NCBI RefSeq assembly: GCF_002836505.1
Contig: NZ_PJBF01000059.1
Span: forward strand, 211,857-275,856
Reading direction: 5' to 3'
Length of the DNA stretch: 64,000 nucleotides
From: Psychrobacter sp. Choline-02u-9
GTDB lineage: Bacteria; Pseudomonadota; Gammaproteobacteria; Pseudomonadales; Moraxellaceae
Shown here: positions 26,090 through 34,404 of the stretch, in pieces
Position numbering within the stretch: the first letter of the stretch is position 1
Layout: the number at the start of each line of letters is the position of its first letter
Position numbers and translations under genes: made by a program
Notes under the pieces: model-generated
The model's input: the letters and a program-made list of their open reading frames with translations, nothing else
Database searches by the model: none
Told to the model about the DNA's origin: nothing

Positions 26090-26362
26090 ATGAATAAGTC
26101 AGAATTAATTGATAGCATCGCAGACAAAAGTGGTCTAAATAAAACCCAAGCTGGTGATGCACTAAACGCTGTTATGGAAAGTGTTGGTGAAGCGCTAGAA
26201 GCTGGCGATAGCATCTCATTAGTTGGCTTTGGTACTTTCAGTGTAAAAGATCGCAAAGCACGCACTGGTCGCAACCCTAAGACTGGTGAAGAGCTAAGCA
26301 TTCCAGCAAGCAAAGTACCAAGCTTCAAAGCTGGTAAAAACTTAAAAGAGCGCTTGAACTAA
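26090..26362 (+). CDS. hupB: DNA-binding protein HU
   Basis: A nucleoid protein that binds and bends DNA without strong sequence preference. From the ATG at 26090 it is 90 aa, the exact family length, with AAGGA ribosome binding site at 26079-26083; 25 upstream codons in frame overlap the promoter and are not translated. Motifs: [16 protein letters not shown], the [14 protein letters not shown] saddle and the arm [15 protein letters not shown] with the intercalating Pro. The ending [12 protein letters not shown] separates it from IHF. Whether it is hupA or hupB cannot be told from this window. Confidence 0.95.
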   Translation: MNKSELIDSIADKSGLNKTQAGDALNAVMESVGEALEAGDSISLVGFGTFSVKDRKARTGRNPKTGEELSIPASKVPSFKAGKNLKERLN

Positions 26363-26713
26363 GCCGGTTTTTTAAGCGTAAAATGATAGTCGGTGGTCTA
26401 TAGCTGAAGTAATGAGCTAGCCATCGAAGAGAGCACCTAATATTTAGGTGCTTTTTTTATCGCTATAGTTTGTATCATGCGTCGTGAATATTTTGAGTCT
26501 GCATGAAAAATCACGTATCATAGGGCGCGCGATAGGTGTGTCATTTAAGTCAGATTTCTTTAGTAAATTTTGTTTTTTACTATAAAATGCATACGCTCTT
26601 ACTCTTACCATTGCTAGCTTAAATAGTACTGATATTGACAGGTTGCACTCAACAGCTCCTAACAGTATTACAATGGTTTTTCATCAATATAGGTTAATAA
26701 AGCAGAGATAACT
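26363..26713 (+). other. Intergenic region HU-ppiD
   Basis: Begins with the HU terminator (26432-26459). The rest is AT-rich; TATAAA at 26581-26586 may be a -10 for ppiD but lacks a clear -35. Nothing else seen. Confidence 0.4.
26432..26459 (+). terminator. Intrinsic terminator after the HU gene
   Basis: Nine-bp stem AGCACCTAA/TTAGGTGCT with a 3-nt loop and seven T. Confidence 0.9.
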
Positions 26714-28588
26714 ATGGATAAATTGCGCGATTTCTTAAAAAGCTGGCCAGGTCGCATTTTATTGATTTTATGCCTATCGCCGCTCGCTCTCTTGGGTGTC
26801 GAAAGCTATTTTGGCGGCAACGTCGATCCCAACCAGATTGCGCAGGTAGGTGAGGCAAGCGTAGGACTGTCCGAGTATCAAACTGCTGTTAATAGCCGTC
26901 GTTCTGAAGTGCTAGAGCAAGTTGAAGATGCCAGCCTATTGAATGAAGATGTGCTTCATGAGCAAGTATTAAAAGGTCTAATCGACCGTACGTTGTTAGA
27001 GCAGCAAGCAGGCAAGCTTGGTATGACAGTGTCTGACGACACGATCAATCGTCTGCTGCGTCAAGAAGAAATATTCCAAGATGCAGAGGGTAACTTTTCA
27101 AACGATCAGTTCTCAAACTTCTTGCGTCAGCGCGGCATGACCAAAAACCAGCTATTTGCAGAATTTCGCAATCAGTTAAGCTTGGATCAATTAAATGCCA
27201 GTATCGTTGGTACGGCCGTTTATCCTATGCAAGCGGTCAGTCAATTGATTGATTTGCAACTTGAGTCGCGCAACGTTTGGGTACACCGCTTTAATTGGCA
27301 AGATTATGCTGATAAGGTTAAGCTTAGCAAAGCCGACATTCAATCATATTATGATGCCAACAAAGACACATTGAAAAGTGCAGCGATGGTTGACTTGGCT
27401 TATATCCAGCTCAGCCCGCAAACTATCAAGGTTGATGAAGTAACAGCAGAAGAGTTGCAGCAGCAGTATGAAGCATATAAGCAGAGCATTTCGGCTACTG
27501 ATGAGCGTAAAGTCAGTCAGATACTGTTTACTGGTAAAGATGCCAAGACAAGAGCCGATAAAGTGAAAGCACGTCTGAATAAAGGTGAAGCGTTTGCTGC
27601 GCTTGCTAAAGCAGAGTCGGACGATCCATCAGGTGAAACAGGTGGTGATATCGGACGCTTTAATCCGTCAGTGTTTGGCAGTGATGCAGATACTGTACAA
27701 GAGGCACTAGAAGGGTTGAGCGTTGGTGATGTGACTGCGCCTATCAAAACCAGCTTTGGTTATCAGATATTTACGGTTACTGAAGACAATGGCAAAAAAA
27801 TTCCAAGCCTAGACAGTATGCGTGATGAGCTGACTGCGAAAGCAAAAGAGTATAAACGTCAGGAAATCTATGCTGATAAAGTAACGTCAATCAATGATTT
27901 GGCGGCAGATGGCTTCAGTATCGAAGATATCGCACAGCAAGAAAACGTCAGTTTAAAGCGTATCAAAGATTATCGTAAAGTGAACAACAAATCAGCACTG
28001 CCGCAACCAGCTGTGGTTAAACAGGCATTTGATGAGTTTACTATTCAAGATCAGGCGGTAACGGCAGGCGTAGAAGTTGGTAACGGTACCGTATGGTTAC
28101 AGCCAAGCAATTATCGTCCTACTAAGACGCTTGCTCTAGCAAATGCAACCCCAAGAATCACTCAAATACTCCGTCAGCAGAAAGCGACAGCATTAGCTTT
28201 AAAAGATGCTAAAGCATTGGCTGCTGGTATCAAGACACCAGCTGATATCAGTAAGCAGTCGGTTAGTTTCCAAGCACTGGGTGAGATTAACCGTCAAACG
28301 ACACAGTTAACAGACAAAGAGCGTGGATTGGCATTTAGTCAGCAAGCCGCTGATAACGGTGTTGTCGCGATCGCTAGTGAGACTGAGATGGGTGCAACGC
28401 TACTGGTTGGAGACCGTATTAAAACTGAGCAGCAGTCGCCACTGTCTGATATGCAAAGAGCGCAAACAGCCAGTATTATCCGTGACAATTTAGGCCAAGA
28501 CCAGTTGCAAGACTATTTGGACTATCTACGTATGGTATATACGGTTGAGATTAATGAAAGCAACATGGCAAATGCGCAAGGACGCTAA
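26714..28588 (+). CDS. ppiD: Periplasmic chaperone / peptidyl-prolyl isomerase PpiD (SurA-N and parvulin domains)
   Basis: An inner-membrane anchored periplasmic folding factor near the Sec translocon. One N-terminal membrane helix (about 14-30) follows the short cytoplasmic MDKLRDFLKSWPGR. A SurA_N-type region covers about 35-180, and a parvulin-type domain lies at about 265-365 (ERKVSQILF, FAALAKAESDDPSGETGG, FGYQIFTVTE). A second, divergent helical/parvulin-like region fills the C-terminus. Length 624 aa matches PpiD (E. coli 623). Placement right after the HU gene is the same as in E. coli (hupB-ppiD), which supports both calls. Confidence 0.93.
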   Translation: MDKLRDFLKSWPGRILLILCLSPLALLGVESYFGGNVDPNQIAQVGEASVGLSEYQTAVNSRRSEVLEQVEDASLLNEDVLHEQVLKGLIDRTLLEQQAGKLGMTVSDDTINRLLRQEEIFQDAEGNFSNDQFSNFLRQRGMTKNQLFAEFRNQLSLDQLNASIVGTAVYPMQAVSQLIDLQLESRNVWVHRFNWQDYADKVKLSKADIQSYYDANKDTLKSAAMVDLAYIQLSPQTIKVDEVTAEELQQQYEAYKQSISATDERKVSQILFTGKDAKTRADKVKARLNKGEAFAALAKAESDDPSGETGGDIGRFNPSVFGSDADTVQEALEGLSVGDVTAPIKTSFGYQIFTVTEDNGKKIPSLDSMRDELTAKAKEYKRQEIYADKVTSINDLAADGFSIEDIAQQENVSLKRIKDYRKVNNKSALPQPAVVKQAFDEFTIQDQAVTAGVEVGNGTVWLQPSNYRPTKTLALANATPRITQILRQQKATALALKDAKALAAGIKTPADISKQSVSFQALGEINRQTTQLTDKERGLAFSQQAADNGVVAIASETEMGATLLVGDRIKTEQQSPLSDMQRAQTASIIRDNLGQDQLQDYLDYLRMVYTVEINESNMANAQGR

Positions 28589-28618
28589 GTATTTGCTAGT
28601 TCGTTATTCTTAGCTATT

Positions 28619-28657
28619 AAAAAAGCCACTGTATCGATTGATGCAGTGGCTTTTTTT
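28619..28657 (+). terminator. Terminator between ppiD and purH
   Basis: Perfect 11-bp stem AAAAGCCACTG/CAGTGGCTTTT with T-run on the plus strand and A-run on the left. It can serve both converging genes. Confidence 0.9.
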
Positions 28658-28769
28658 TGGGTGATGCTTTAACGATAATTATCACGAATACTATAGAAGC
28701 TGAAAATTAGTCGCAGTAATAAATACAATTGCTACGACTAATCCTAGTCTTAAACTAATAGGTGATTGT

Positions 28770-30350
28770 TTAATGGCGGAAATGGCGCATGCCAGTAAAT
28801 ACCATCGCGATACCATGCTCATTAGCAGCAGCAATGGTCTCGTCATCACGCATAGAGCCACCTGGCTGAATGATAGCAGAGATACCTACTTCAGCAGCAT
28901 TGTCGATGCCATCACGGAAAGGGAAGAACGCATCTGATGCCATAACAGCACCTTCAGTTGCTAGTCCAGCATGTTCTGCTTTGATAGCAGCAATACGTGC
29001 TGAGTTAACGCGGCTCATTTGGCCTGCGCCAACACCGATAGTACGTTGGCCTTTTGCGTAGACAATGGCATTAGATTTGACGTATTTTGCCACGTTCCAG
29101 CTGAACAGTAGATCTGCCACTTGCGCTTCAGTTGGTTGTACATCAGTGACGATTTTTAGGTCGTTAGCAGTGATTAAGCCTAGATCTTGCTCTTGTACCA
29201 GTAGGCCACCGTTGACACGCTTATAGTCAAGTTGGATATCGCGCTGATCTGGTGCTGGTAGCTCGCCGCATACCAAGACACGTACGTTTTTCTTAGTGGC
29301 TGTCGCTTCAAGTACACCGTCTTCGATACTAGGTGCAATGATTACTTCTACGAACTGATTGTCGATAATGGCTTTTGCCGCAGCAAGCGTCAACGGACGG
29401 TTGAATGCGATGATACCGCCGAAAGACGATTCAGGATCGGTGCTAAAAGCAGTACGATAAGCCGCTACTTGGTCATTATCAACCGCGACACCGCAAGGGT
29501 TGGCATGCTTAACGATAACGCAAGCAGGCGCGCTGAAAGCTTTAACGCACTCAAGCGCAGCATCGGTATCAGCGATGTTGTTATAAGATAGCGCTTTGCC
29601 TTGTAACTGCTTAGCCGTTGCGATTGAAGCTTGTTTGCTTTTCAAAGGCTGGTTTTCAGTATAGAAAGCCGCGTTTTGATGCGGGTTTTCACCATAGCGT
29701 AGGTCTTGTGCTTTTTCAAGCTGTACATTGAATGTACGCGGGAAGTTTTCTGGCTCTTGAGTTTCGTTGACACGGCTACCTAAGAAGTTTGCAATCATAC
29801 CGTCGTACTGTGCCGTATGCTCAAACGCCTTTACTGCCAAATCATAACGTAAAGCAGTCGTCAGTTCGGTGCCACCGTCTAAGGCATTAAGTACACGGTC
29901 ATAATCAGCTGGATCAGTGACGATACCTACATGTGCGTGGTTTTTCGCTGCTGAACGTACCATGGTAGGGCCACCAATATCGATGTTTTCGATAGCGTCG
30001 TTCATAGTCACGTCAGCACGTGCGATCGTTTCAGCAAATGGATATAAGTTCACGACGACCAAGTCGATACGTTCGATCGCATGATCACTCATTACTGCAT
30101 CATCTGTACCACGGCGTCCTAGAATGCCACCGTGAATCTTAGGATGTAGCGTTTTAACACGGCCATCCATCATTTCAGGAAAGCCTGTGTAATCTGATAC
30201 TTCAGTCACGGCGACATTGTTTTCTGTGAGCAGACGATAAGTACCGCCAGTAGATAATAAACCAAAACCTGCTTTGAGAAGGCCTTGAGCAAACTCGACG
30301 ATATTAGACTTATCGGAGACCGATAGTAGGGCAAGTGGGGTTGTACTCAT
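28770..30350 (-). CDS. purH: Bifunctional AICAR formyltransferase / IMP cyclohydrolase PurH
   Basis: Catalyses the last two steps of IMP synthesis. From the ATG at 30350 the protein is 526 aa (E. coli 529) and starts [20 protein letters not shown]; 19 codons upstream are open but run through a terminator-like hairpin. The N-terminal MGS-like cyclohydrolase domain has [11 protein letters not shown] and [16 protein letters not shown]; the C-terminal transformylase domain has RYGENPHQ, the catalytic KHANPCGVA and [12 protein letters not shown]. It lies downstream of fis as in Pseudomonas and Acinetobacter. No purD follows. Confidence 0.97.
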   Translation of the reverse strand: MSTTPLALLSVSDKSNIVEFAQGLLKAGFGLLSTGGTYRLLTENNVAVTEVSDYTGFPEMMDGRVKTLHPKIHGGILGRRGTDDAVMSDHAIERIDLVVVNLYPFAETIARADVTMNDAIENIDIGGPTMVRSAAKNHAHVGIVTDPADYDRVLNALDGGTELTTALRYDLAVKAFEHTAQYDGMIANFLGSRVNETQEPENFPRTFNVQLEKAQDLRYGENPHQNAAFYTENQPLKSKQASIATAKQLQGKALSYNNIADTDAALECVKAFSAPACVIVKHANPCGVAVDNDQVAAYRTAFSTDPESSFGGIIAFNRPLTLAAAKAIIDNQFVEVIIAPSIEDGVLEATATKKNVRVLVCGELPAPDQRDIQLDYKRVNGGLLVQEQDLGLITANDLKIVTDVQPTEAQVADLLFSWNVAKYVKSNAIVYAKGQRTIGVGAGQMSRVNSARIAAIKAEHAGLATEGAVMASDAFFPFRDGIDNAAEVGISAIIQPGGSMRDDETIAAANEHGIAMVFTGMRHFRH

Positions 30351-30364
30351 AAGAAATTTTCCAT

Positions 30365-30391
30365 AAAAAAAGCCTGACGTAAACGTCTGGC
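30365..30391 (-). terminator. Terminator-like hairpin directly before purH
   Basis: On the minus strand GCCAGACG-TTTA-CGTCAGGC (one A/A mismatch) is followed by seven T, and the purH ATG lies 15 bases further. It may end the fis transcript or act as an attenuator for purH. Confidence 0.7.
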
Positions 30392-30499
30392 AAGGTGATG
30401 ATGACAACGGTATGCCGTATCATGATAGATAAAGCGACGAACGTTTGATTGCCATACATAATGATAGTCAATGATGATGGGTAAGCTCATATAACAATG

Positions 30500-30862
30500 C
30501 TACATTAAATCATAGGTCTTCATTTTTTTGCGCAAAGTGCCTCGATTTAGGCCTAATATCTGAGCACATTTGGTTTGGTTGCCTCTTGTTTTTTCTAGGA
30601 CGACAGATAAGAGAGGCTCTTCGACTTGCTTCAAAATCAGCTCATATAAATCAGTGGGCATCTCATCTCCTAACATCGCAAAGTACTGACGTACCACACG
30701 CTCTACATGAACTCGTAGAGGTTGCTGCGCACTACTTGTATAGTGTTGACTAGCAAAATCAAAGCCGTGCGTAGGTGGTTGGTATTCGTCTTTATTATAA
30801 TCGGCAGGGTGCTCAGAGCTTTTAGCAAAATGATTGGCATTATGCTGTGCATGAGGTGCCAT
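30500..30862 (-). CDS. fis: DNA-binding protein Fis
   Basis: A nucleoid and growth-phase regulator. From the ATG at 30862 (AAGGAT ribosome binding site, good spacing) it is 120 aa; the frame runs to 30916, but a -10 element at 30917-30922 would put that ATG at or before the transcript start. The C-terminal 75 residues are the Fis fold: PLRVHVERVVRQYFAMLGDE, LYELILKQVEEPLLSVVLE, and the helix-turn-helix TRGNQTKCAQILGLNRGTLRKKM. The N-terminal 45 residues are His/Gln/Asn-rich and replace the short arm of E. coli Fis (98 aa). No dusB is upstream; the neighbour is a DUF3426 gene. Confidence 0.93.
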   Translation of the reverse strand: MAPHAQHNANHFAKSSEHPADYNKDEYQPPTHGFDFASQHYTSSAQQPLRVHVERVVRQYFAMLGDEMPTDLYELILKQVEEPLLSVVLEKTRGNQTKCAQILGLNRGTLRKKMKTYDLM

Positions 30863-30916
30863 AAAATAATATCCTTGAGATGAAGAAAAATTCTGATTGT
30901 AAGGGGTCAGAACCAT

Positions 30917-30925
30917 AGTATATCA
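30917..30925 (-). promoter_or_regulatory. Extended -10 promoter for fis
   Basis: Minus-strand TGATATACT: TGn plus TATACT at 30917-30922. Gives a leader of about 50 nt to the ATG at 30862. No good -35. Confidence 0.45.
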
Positions 30926-31040
30926 AATTAATATCGCCTAGCGCTGATAGATTCATCGTTATCTTAGCTATCACGGTTTAATTGAAAGTGAATTTACAGC
31001 GTGTTTTCTACTCAGACTTATTTATATATAACACTCTAAT

Positions 31041-32297
31041 TTAATAAAGAGCGGTCATAGTAATGTCGCGAATTTGCGCATTAGCGACAGGGATAGTAAA
31101 CAATAGCTGTCTATCTGTATTGGCCATTAACTGACTTTGCTTGCCTAATAAATAATCGTTTGGACCTGCAATAAACTCTCCAATAATCTTATCTTTACCA
31201 TAAACGCTTATTTTTACATTTGGGTATAGTTGTGATTGCGGGCTCCCATTACTTAGAGTAGCGCCTATATCGCTAAATGTACCAGCAGTTTTGATCTGAC
31301 TGCTTCTATGAAAGGTATTGCTGATAGTAAGGGCTGATAAGTCCGCACTGGGCAAGCTGCAGGCAGCGATAGAGCATATTGATTGGAGACGCTGAGCGTA
31401 GGCTGGGTTTTTGACTAAATTTTCTAAGTTAAAAATAACATACTGAGCCGCGAGTAGCAGTGTTAAGACCAAACAACCTAGTATCCATAATAATGATGCA
31501 ATTGAACGTGTCGTTTGGGTTGGTGCAAACGGTAGCTGTGTTTTTCTTAAGCGATCGTCGGCAGCAGGGTCTTCATCTTTAACGGGTACTCCCATATCAG
31601 AGAGAAGCTGTGATAAGTCTGTATCATCTGGTGGTGTTTCTTCGTCTTGATTTTGTTCTTCTAATAGTTTTTGCAGCCATGAATTGTTATCAGTACTCTC
31701 AACATTGGCATGAATATCATTGGCCACTGCCGAGCTGAGCATGTCCTGTGTTGATGTTGATATTGTACTAGTAGATGGTTTCTTTGTTGATGGATTAGGG
31801 CTTTTGATAGTTTCTTTAGAAGGAGTCGCTTTTGGTTTTTCTGTGGTTGCTACGCTAGGACTGGTATTACTGGCTTGAGTTAACCATGCATCCATGCTAT
31901 CTAATGAGTCATACTCTTGAACGTTCTCTTCTGGATCGTCTATATCCATATCATCATAAATTAAGTCGTCATGAATCAAAATATCAGATGATTTTTTCTT
32001 ACTGATTGAAGGTGTAGGGCGATTTGGCACATTTTGAGGGTTATGCTGATTGCTACTAGTAGTCGCTTTTTGCTCGTTTGATATTGGTTGAGTTTGAGCT
32101 TTTTGTTGAGCAGGAATGTTTTTTTGTGATGTTGGCTTTTGAATGACCTCAGAATTTACCACAAGATGCTTATTGACCAAAAAACTTTGCTGGCACCGAT
32201 CACAGCTGATGGTAGCATTGACTTGATTCAGTTGAGTTTGTCTAACGCTATAGCAAGCTTGGCAATGGGGGCATTGGGTTTTTATTGGTGTGGTCAT
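31041..32297 (-). CDS. Zinc-ribbon and DUF3426 membrane protein
   Basis: A 418-aa protein of unknown function. The N-terminus has a MJ0042-type zinc ribbon with CPHC (residues 9-12) and CDRC (32-35). A long polar stretch rich in Ser, Thr, Asn and acidic residues (about 50-260) is likely disordered. One membrane helix lies at about 267-290 (SLLWILGCLVLTLLLAAQYV), followed by a DUF3426 domain (PNVKISVYGKDKIIGEF and the closing repeat). It lies between prmA and fis, an arrangement known from Pseudomonas and Acinetobacter. Weak ties to competence or envelope have been suggested for such proteins, but nothing here shows it. Confidence 0.8.
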   Translation of the reverse strand: MTTPIKTQCPHCQACYSVRQTQLNQVNATISCDRCQQSFLVNKHLVVNSEVIQKPTSQKNIPAQQKAQTQPISNEQKATTSSNQHNPQNVPNRPTPSISKKKSSDILIHDDLIYDDMDIDDPEENVQEYDSLDSMDAWLTQASNTSPSVATTEKPKATPSKETIKSPNPSTKKPSTSTISTSTQDMLSSAVANDIHANVESTDNNSWLQKLLEEQNQDEETPPDDTDLSQLLSDMGVPVKDEDPAADDRLRKTQLPFAPTQTTRSIASLLWILGCLVLTLLLAAQYVIFNLENLVKNPAYAQRLQSICSIAACSLPSADLSALTISNTFHRSSQIKTAGTFSDIGATLSNGSPQSQLYPNVKISVYGKDKIIGEFIAGPNDYLLGKQSQLMANTDRQLLFTIPVANAQIRDITMTALY

Positions 32298-32468
32298 AGA
32301 GGCGAATCCAAAAAAGTATGGTTATCAATACCGCTTAGCCACTCACCAATAGCTGCCCACAATACTCATTTTACTTATTTAATTTCGATGATTATGGGCA
32401 AAGACAGAGTGGCGTCAAATACATAACATTTGACTGCCCTCTATCGTAACAGATGTAATTAAATGTTG

Positions 32469-33395
32469 CTAGCTGGTAAATGTACCTGATAAACGCTGCC
32501 AATGTTGGTCTTCTTGCGCAGTAAAAGCATGCTTAGGATCCAGTGCAAAATATGCTTGATAAGCTTCAGTGACTTGCTCGGTTTGCGACTCAATTAAACC
32601 TGCCAAAACGATACGGCCCTTTGGCGCAATCAGTGTTGCAAAGTAAGGTGCTAAACCAATAAGCGGCTTTGCTAAAATATTGGCAACAATCACTTCTACA
32701 GGCAAAACGTCATGTTGCGAGCAATACTCTGTAAATTCTTCTGGCAAAAATGCCTGTAAACGATCGCCTACATTGTTGCGTACCGCATTCTGATTGGTAG
32801 CAAGTACCGCCTGCGGGTCGATGTCGACTGCATATACCTGACGTGCACCCAATAGCAAAGCAGCAATCCCTAGAATACCTGAGCCACAACCATAATCGAT
32901 AACCACTTTATCTGTTAGGTCTTGCTCTGTTAGCCAGTCTAGGCATAGGCGAGTCGTAGCATGATAGCCAGTACCGAATGCTAAACCTGGGTCCATAATG
33001 ATATTGGTGGCTTCAGGGTTAGGCGGCGTTAGCCAGTCAGGCACAATCCATAAGTCATTAGCACATTCAATAGGATGATAGTTGCTCATCCACTCGCGCT
33101 CCCAGTCTTTATCATCAACAGCCGTTAGCCAAATACGAGTAGCCTGCACTTGTGCAGCAATTTCATGACTTAATTGCTCAACCGCTTGACGACTGCCAGC
33201 ATCAGTAGTCGCATCAAATAGTCCTGTTAGTATCACCTCATCCCAAAGCGGTGATTCACCTGGAAGTGGCTCAAACAAAGGTTGATCGCCAGCATCGTCT
33301 AAAGCTATTGATAATGCGCCTGCTTCTAACAAAAGCGCTTCAGCTAAGTCGACGTTTGATTTTTCGCATTGTAAATGCAGTTGTTGCCATGCCAT
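32469..33395 (-). CDS. prmA: Ribosomal protein L11 methyltransferase
   Basis: Trimethylates L11 using S-adenosylmethionine. The N-terminal domain starts MAWQQLHLQCEKSNVDLAEALL; the methyltransferase core has the SAM motif VIDYGCGSGILGIAALLLGA, VDIDPQAVLATNQNA and the catalytic-loop VIVANILAKPLIGL. The DPGLAFGTGYHATTRLCL segment is diagnostic for PrmA. Length 308 aa (E. coli 293). Likely cotranscribed with the DUF3426 gene. Confidence 0.96.
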   Translation of the reverse strand: MAWQQLHLQCEKSNVDLAEALLLEAGALSIALDDAGDQPLFEPLPGESPLWDEVILTGLFDATTDAGSRQAVEQLSHEIAAQVQATRIWLTAVDDKDWEREWMSNYHPIECANDLWIVPDWLTPPNPEATNIIMDPGLAFGTGYHATTRLCLDWLTEQDLTDKVVIDYGCGSGILGIAALLLGARQVYAVDIDPQAVLATNQNAVRNNVGDRLQAFLPEEFTEYCSQHDVLPVEVIVANILAKPLIGLAPYFATLIAPKGRIVLAGLIESQTEQVTEAYQAYFALDPKHAFTAQEDQHWQRLSGTFTS

Positions 33396-33528
33396 AAAGA
33401 TAACCTTAAGCGGAAATAAAAATAAGTGTAGGTGTTAGGGGTTGCCCTAGATAAATCTACATACAATGAAATTCATAATGTATATAGATGTTTCAACTAA
33501 TGAATCTAAAATGTGCAAATATCAGTTA

Positions 33529-34341
33529 TTAGCGCAATGCTTTTTTTGCTTCATTGACCACGCGTGAGTTACCCTGAGCTTGTCCTGATTGAAATATAAC
33601 TTGCCATAGTGCTCGTCTACGATTGCTATCTTGAGAGACGCTAAGACCACGACGTGCCATCGCTTCTGCCTTACGAGGCTGGTTCTTTTTTAATGCTACT
33701 TGTGCCAAATAAAAATATACCGCTGATGACTTGGGCGCTAGACGCTGTGCACGGGTAAAGCTGCTCTCTGCATTGGTTAGATTACCTGCTTTCAACTGAC
33801 TGATACCTACTTGCATCAAATTGCGAAATGCCGGCAGATTGCTATTGTTGCTGGCAGATTGTTGAGTACGTTGCTGCGAGTTTCTTCTAGCGCGCTCCAG
33901 TAGCTCATTATGTGACGGTACTGATGGTTCAGAGATTATATAGTCGTTACGAGAAGGCGCAATGATAACAGGTTCAGGCTGTGTTACTTCTGGAGCAGGA
34001 GGCGTAAATACAGGTGTCTCTTGCGTTAACGGATTTGGTGTTTCGGACTGTTCAACCGCATCGTAAGGCTCGGTTGGATAGTTGCTTTGATCATTTGCTT
34101 CCGTGATAGGCGCCCGAGCAGTTGTCGTTGATGGCACGGTCGGTTGTGACGTTGGTAATGTTTGAACAGGCGTGGTTTGCACTGTAGTCGACGTGCTAGG
34201 TGCTGTTTGACAGGCACTTAGGCTTAGCATGCCAACGATCGCGCTGCCTGCAAGTAATGTATTGTTTGACGTGATTTTATTGCGCCATAGCACTATGGTT
34301 TGTTTTACTGAAGTAGTTGTCCGTAAAGATGACACCATCAT
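33529..34341 (-). CDS. TPR lipoprotein, probable PBP1b activator LpoP
   Basis: Probably an outer-membrane lipoprotein. A hydrophobic signal (about 26-43) ends in the lipobox LSAC with C44 as the acylated cysteine. A Thr/Pro/Gln-rich disordered linker follows (about 45-150), then tetratricopeptide helices (about 165-265: FRNLMQVGISQLKAGNLTNA, AVYFYLAQVALKKNQPRKAE). In Pseudomonas aeruginosa and Acinetobacter the activator of PBP1b, LpoP, is a TPR lipoprotein encoded beside the PBP1b gene. Here the gene follows mrcB by 63 bases on the same strand, which matches that arrangement. The identification rests on architecture and context, not on alignment. About 25 residues precede the signal, so the true start may be internal. 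Confidence 0.72.
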   Translation of the reverse strand: MMVSSLRTTTSVKQTIVLWRNKITSNNTLLAGSAIVGMLSLSACQTAPSTSTTVQTTPVQTLPTSQPTVPSTTTARAPITEANDQSNYPTEPYDAVEQSETPNPLTQETPVFTPPAPEVTQPEPVIIAPSRNDYIISEPSVPSHNELLERARRNSQQRTQQSASNNSNLPAFRNLMQVGISQLKAGNLTNAESSFTRAQRLAPKSSAVYFYLAQVALKKNQPRKAEAMARRGLSVSQDSNRRRALWQVIFQSGQAQGNSRVVNEAKKALR

Positions 34342-34404
34342 GTTAAAACCTTTTTTAAATATTAAAAGCTAAATATCAAAAACAGTATTAGAGCCATTCA
34401 ACAG

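Noticed and set aside
26015..26362. Longer HU protein starting at 26015
   Set aside because: The start coincides with the -35 element; the ATG at 26090 has a good ribosome binding site and exact family length.
28770..30407. Longer PurH starting at 30407
   Set aside because: The 19 extra residues would be encoded by a terminator-like hairpin; family length and start sequence fit 30350.
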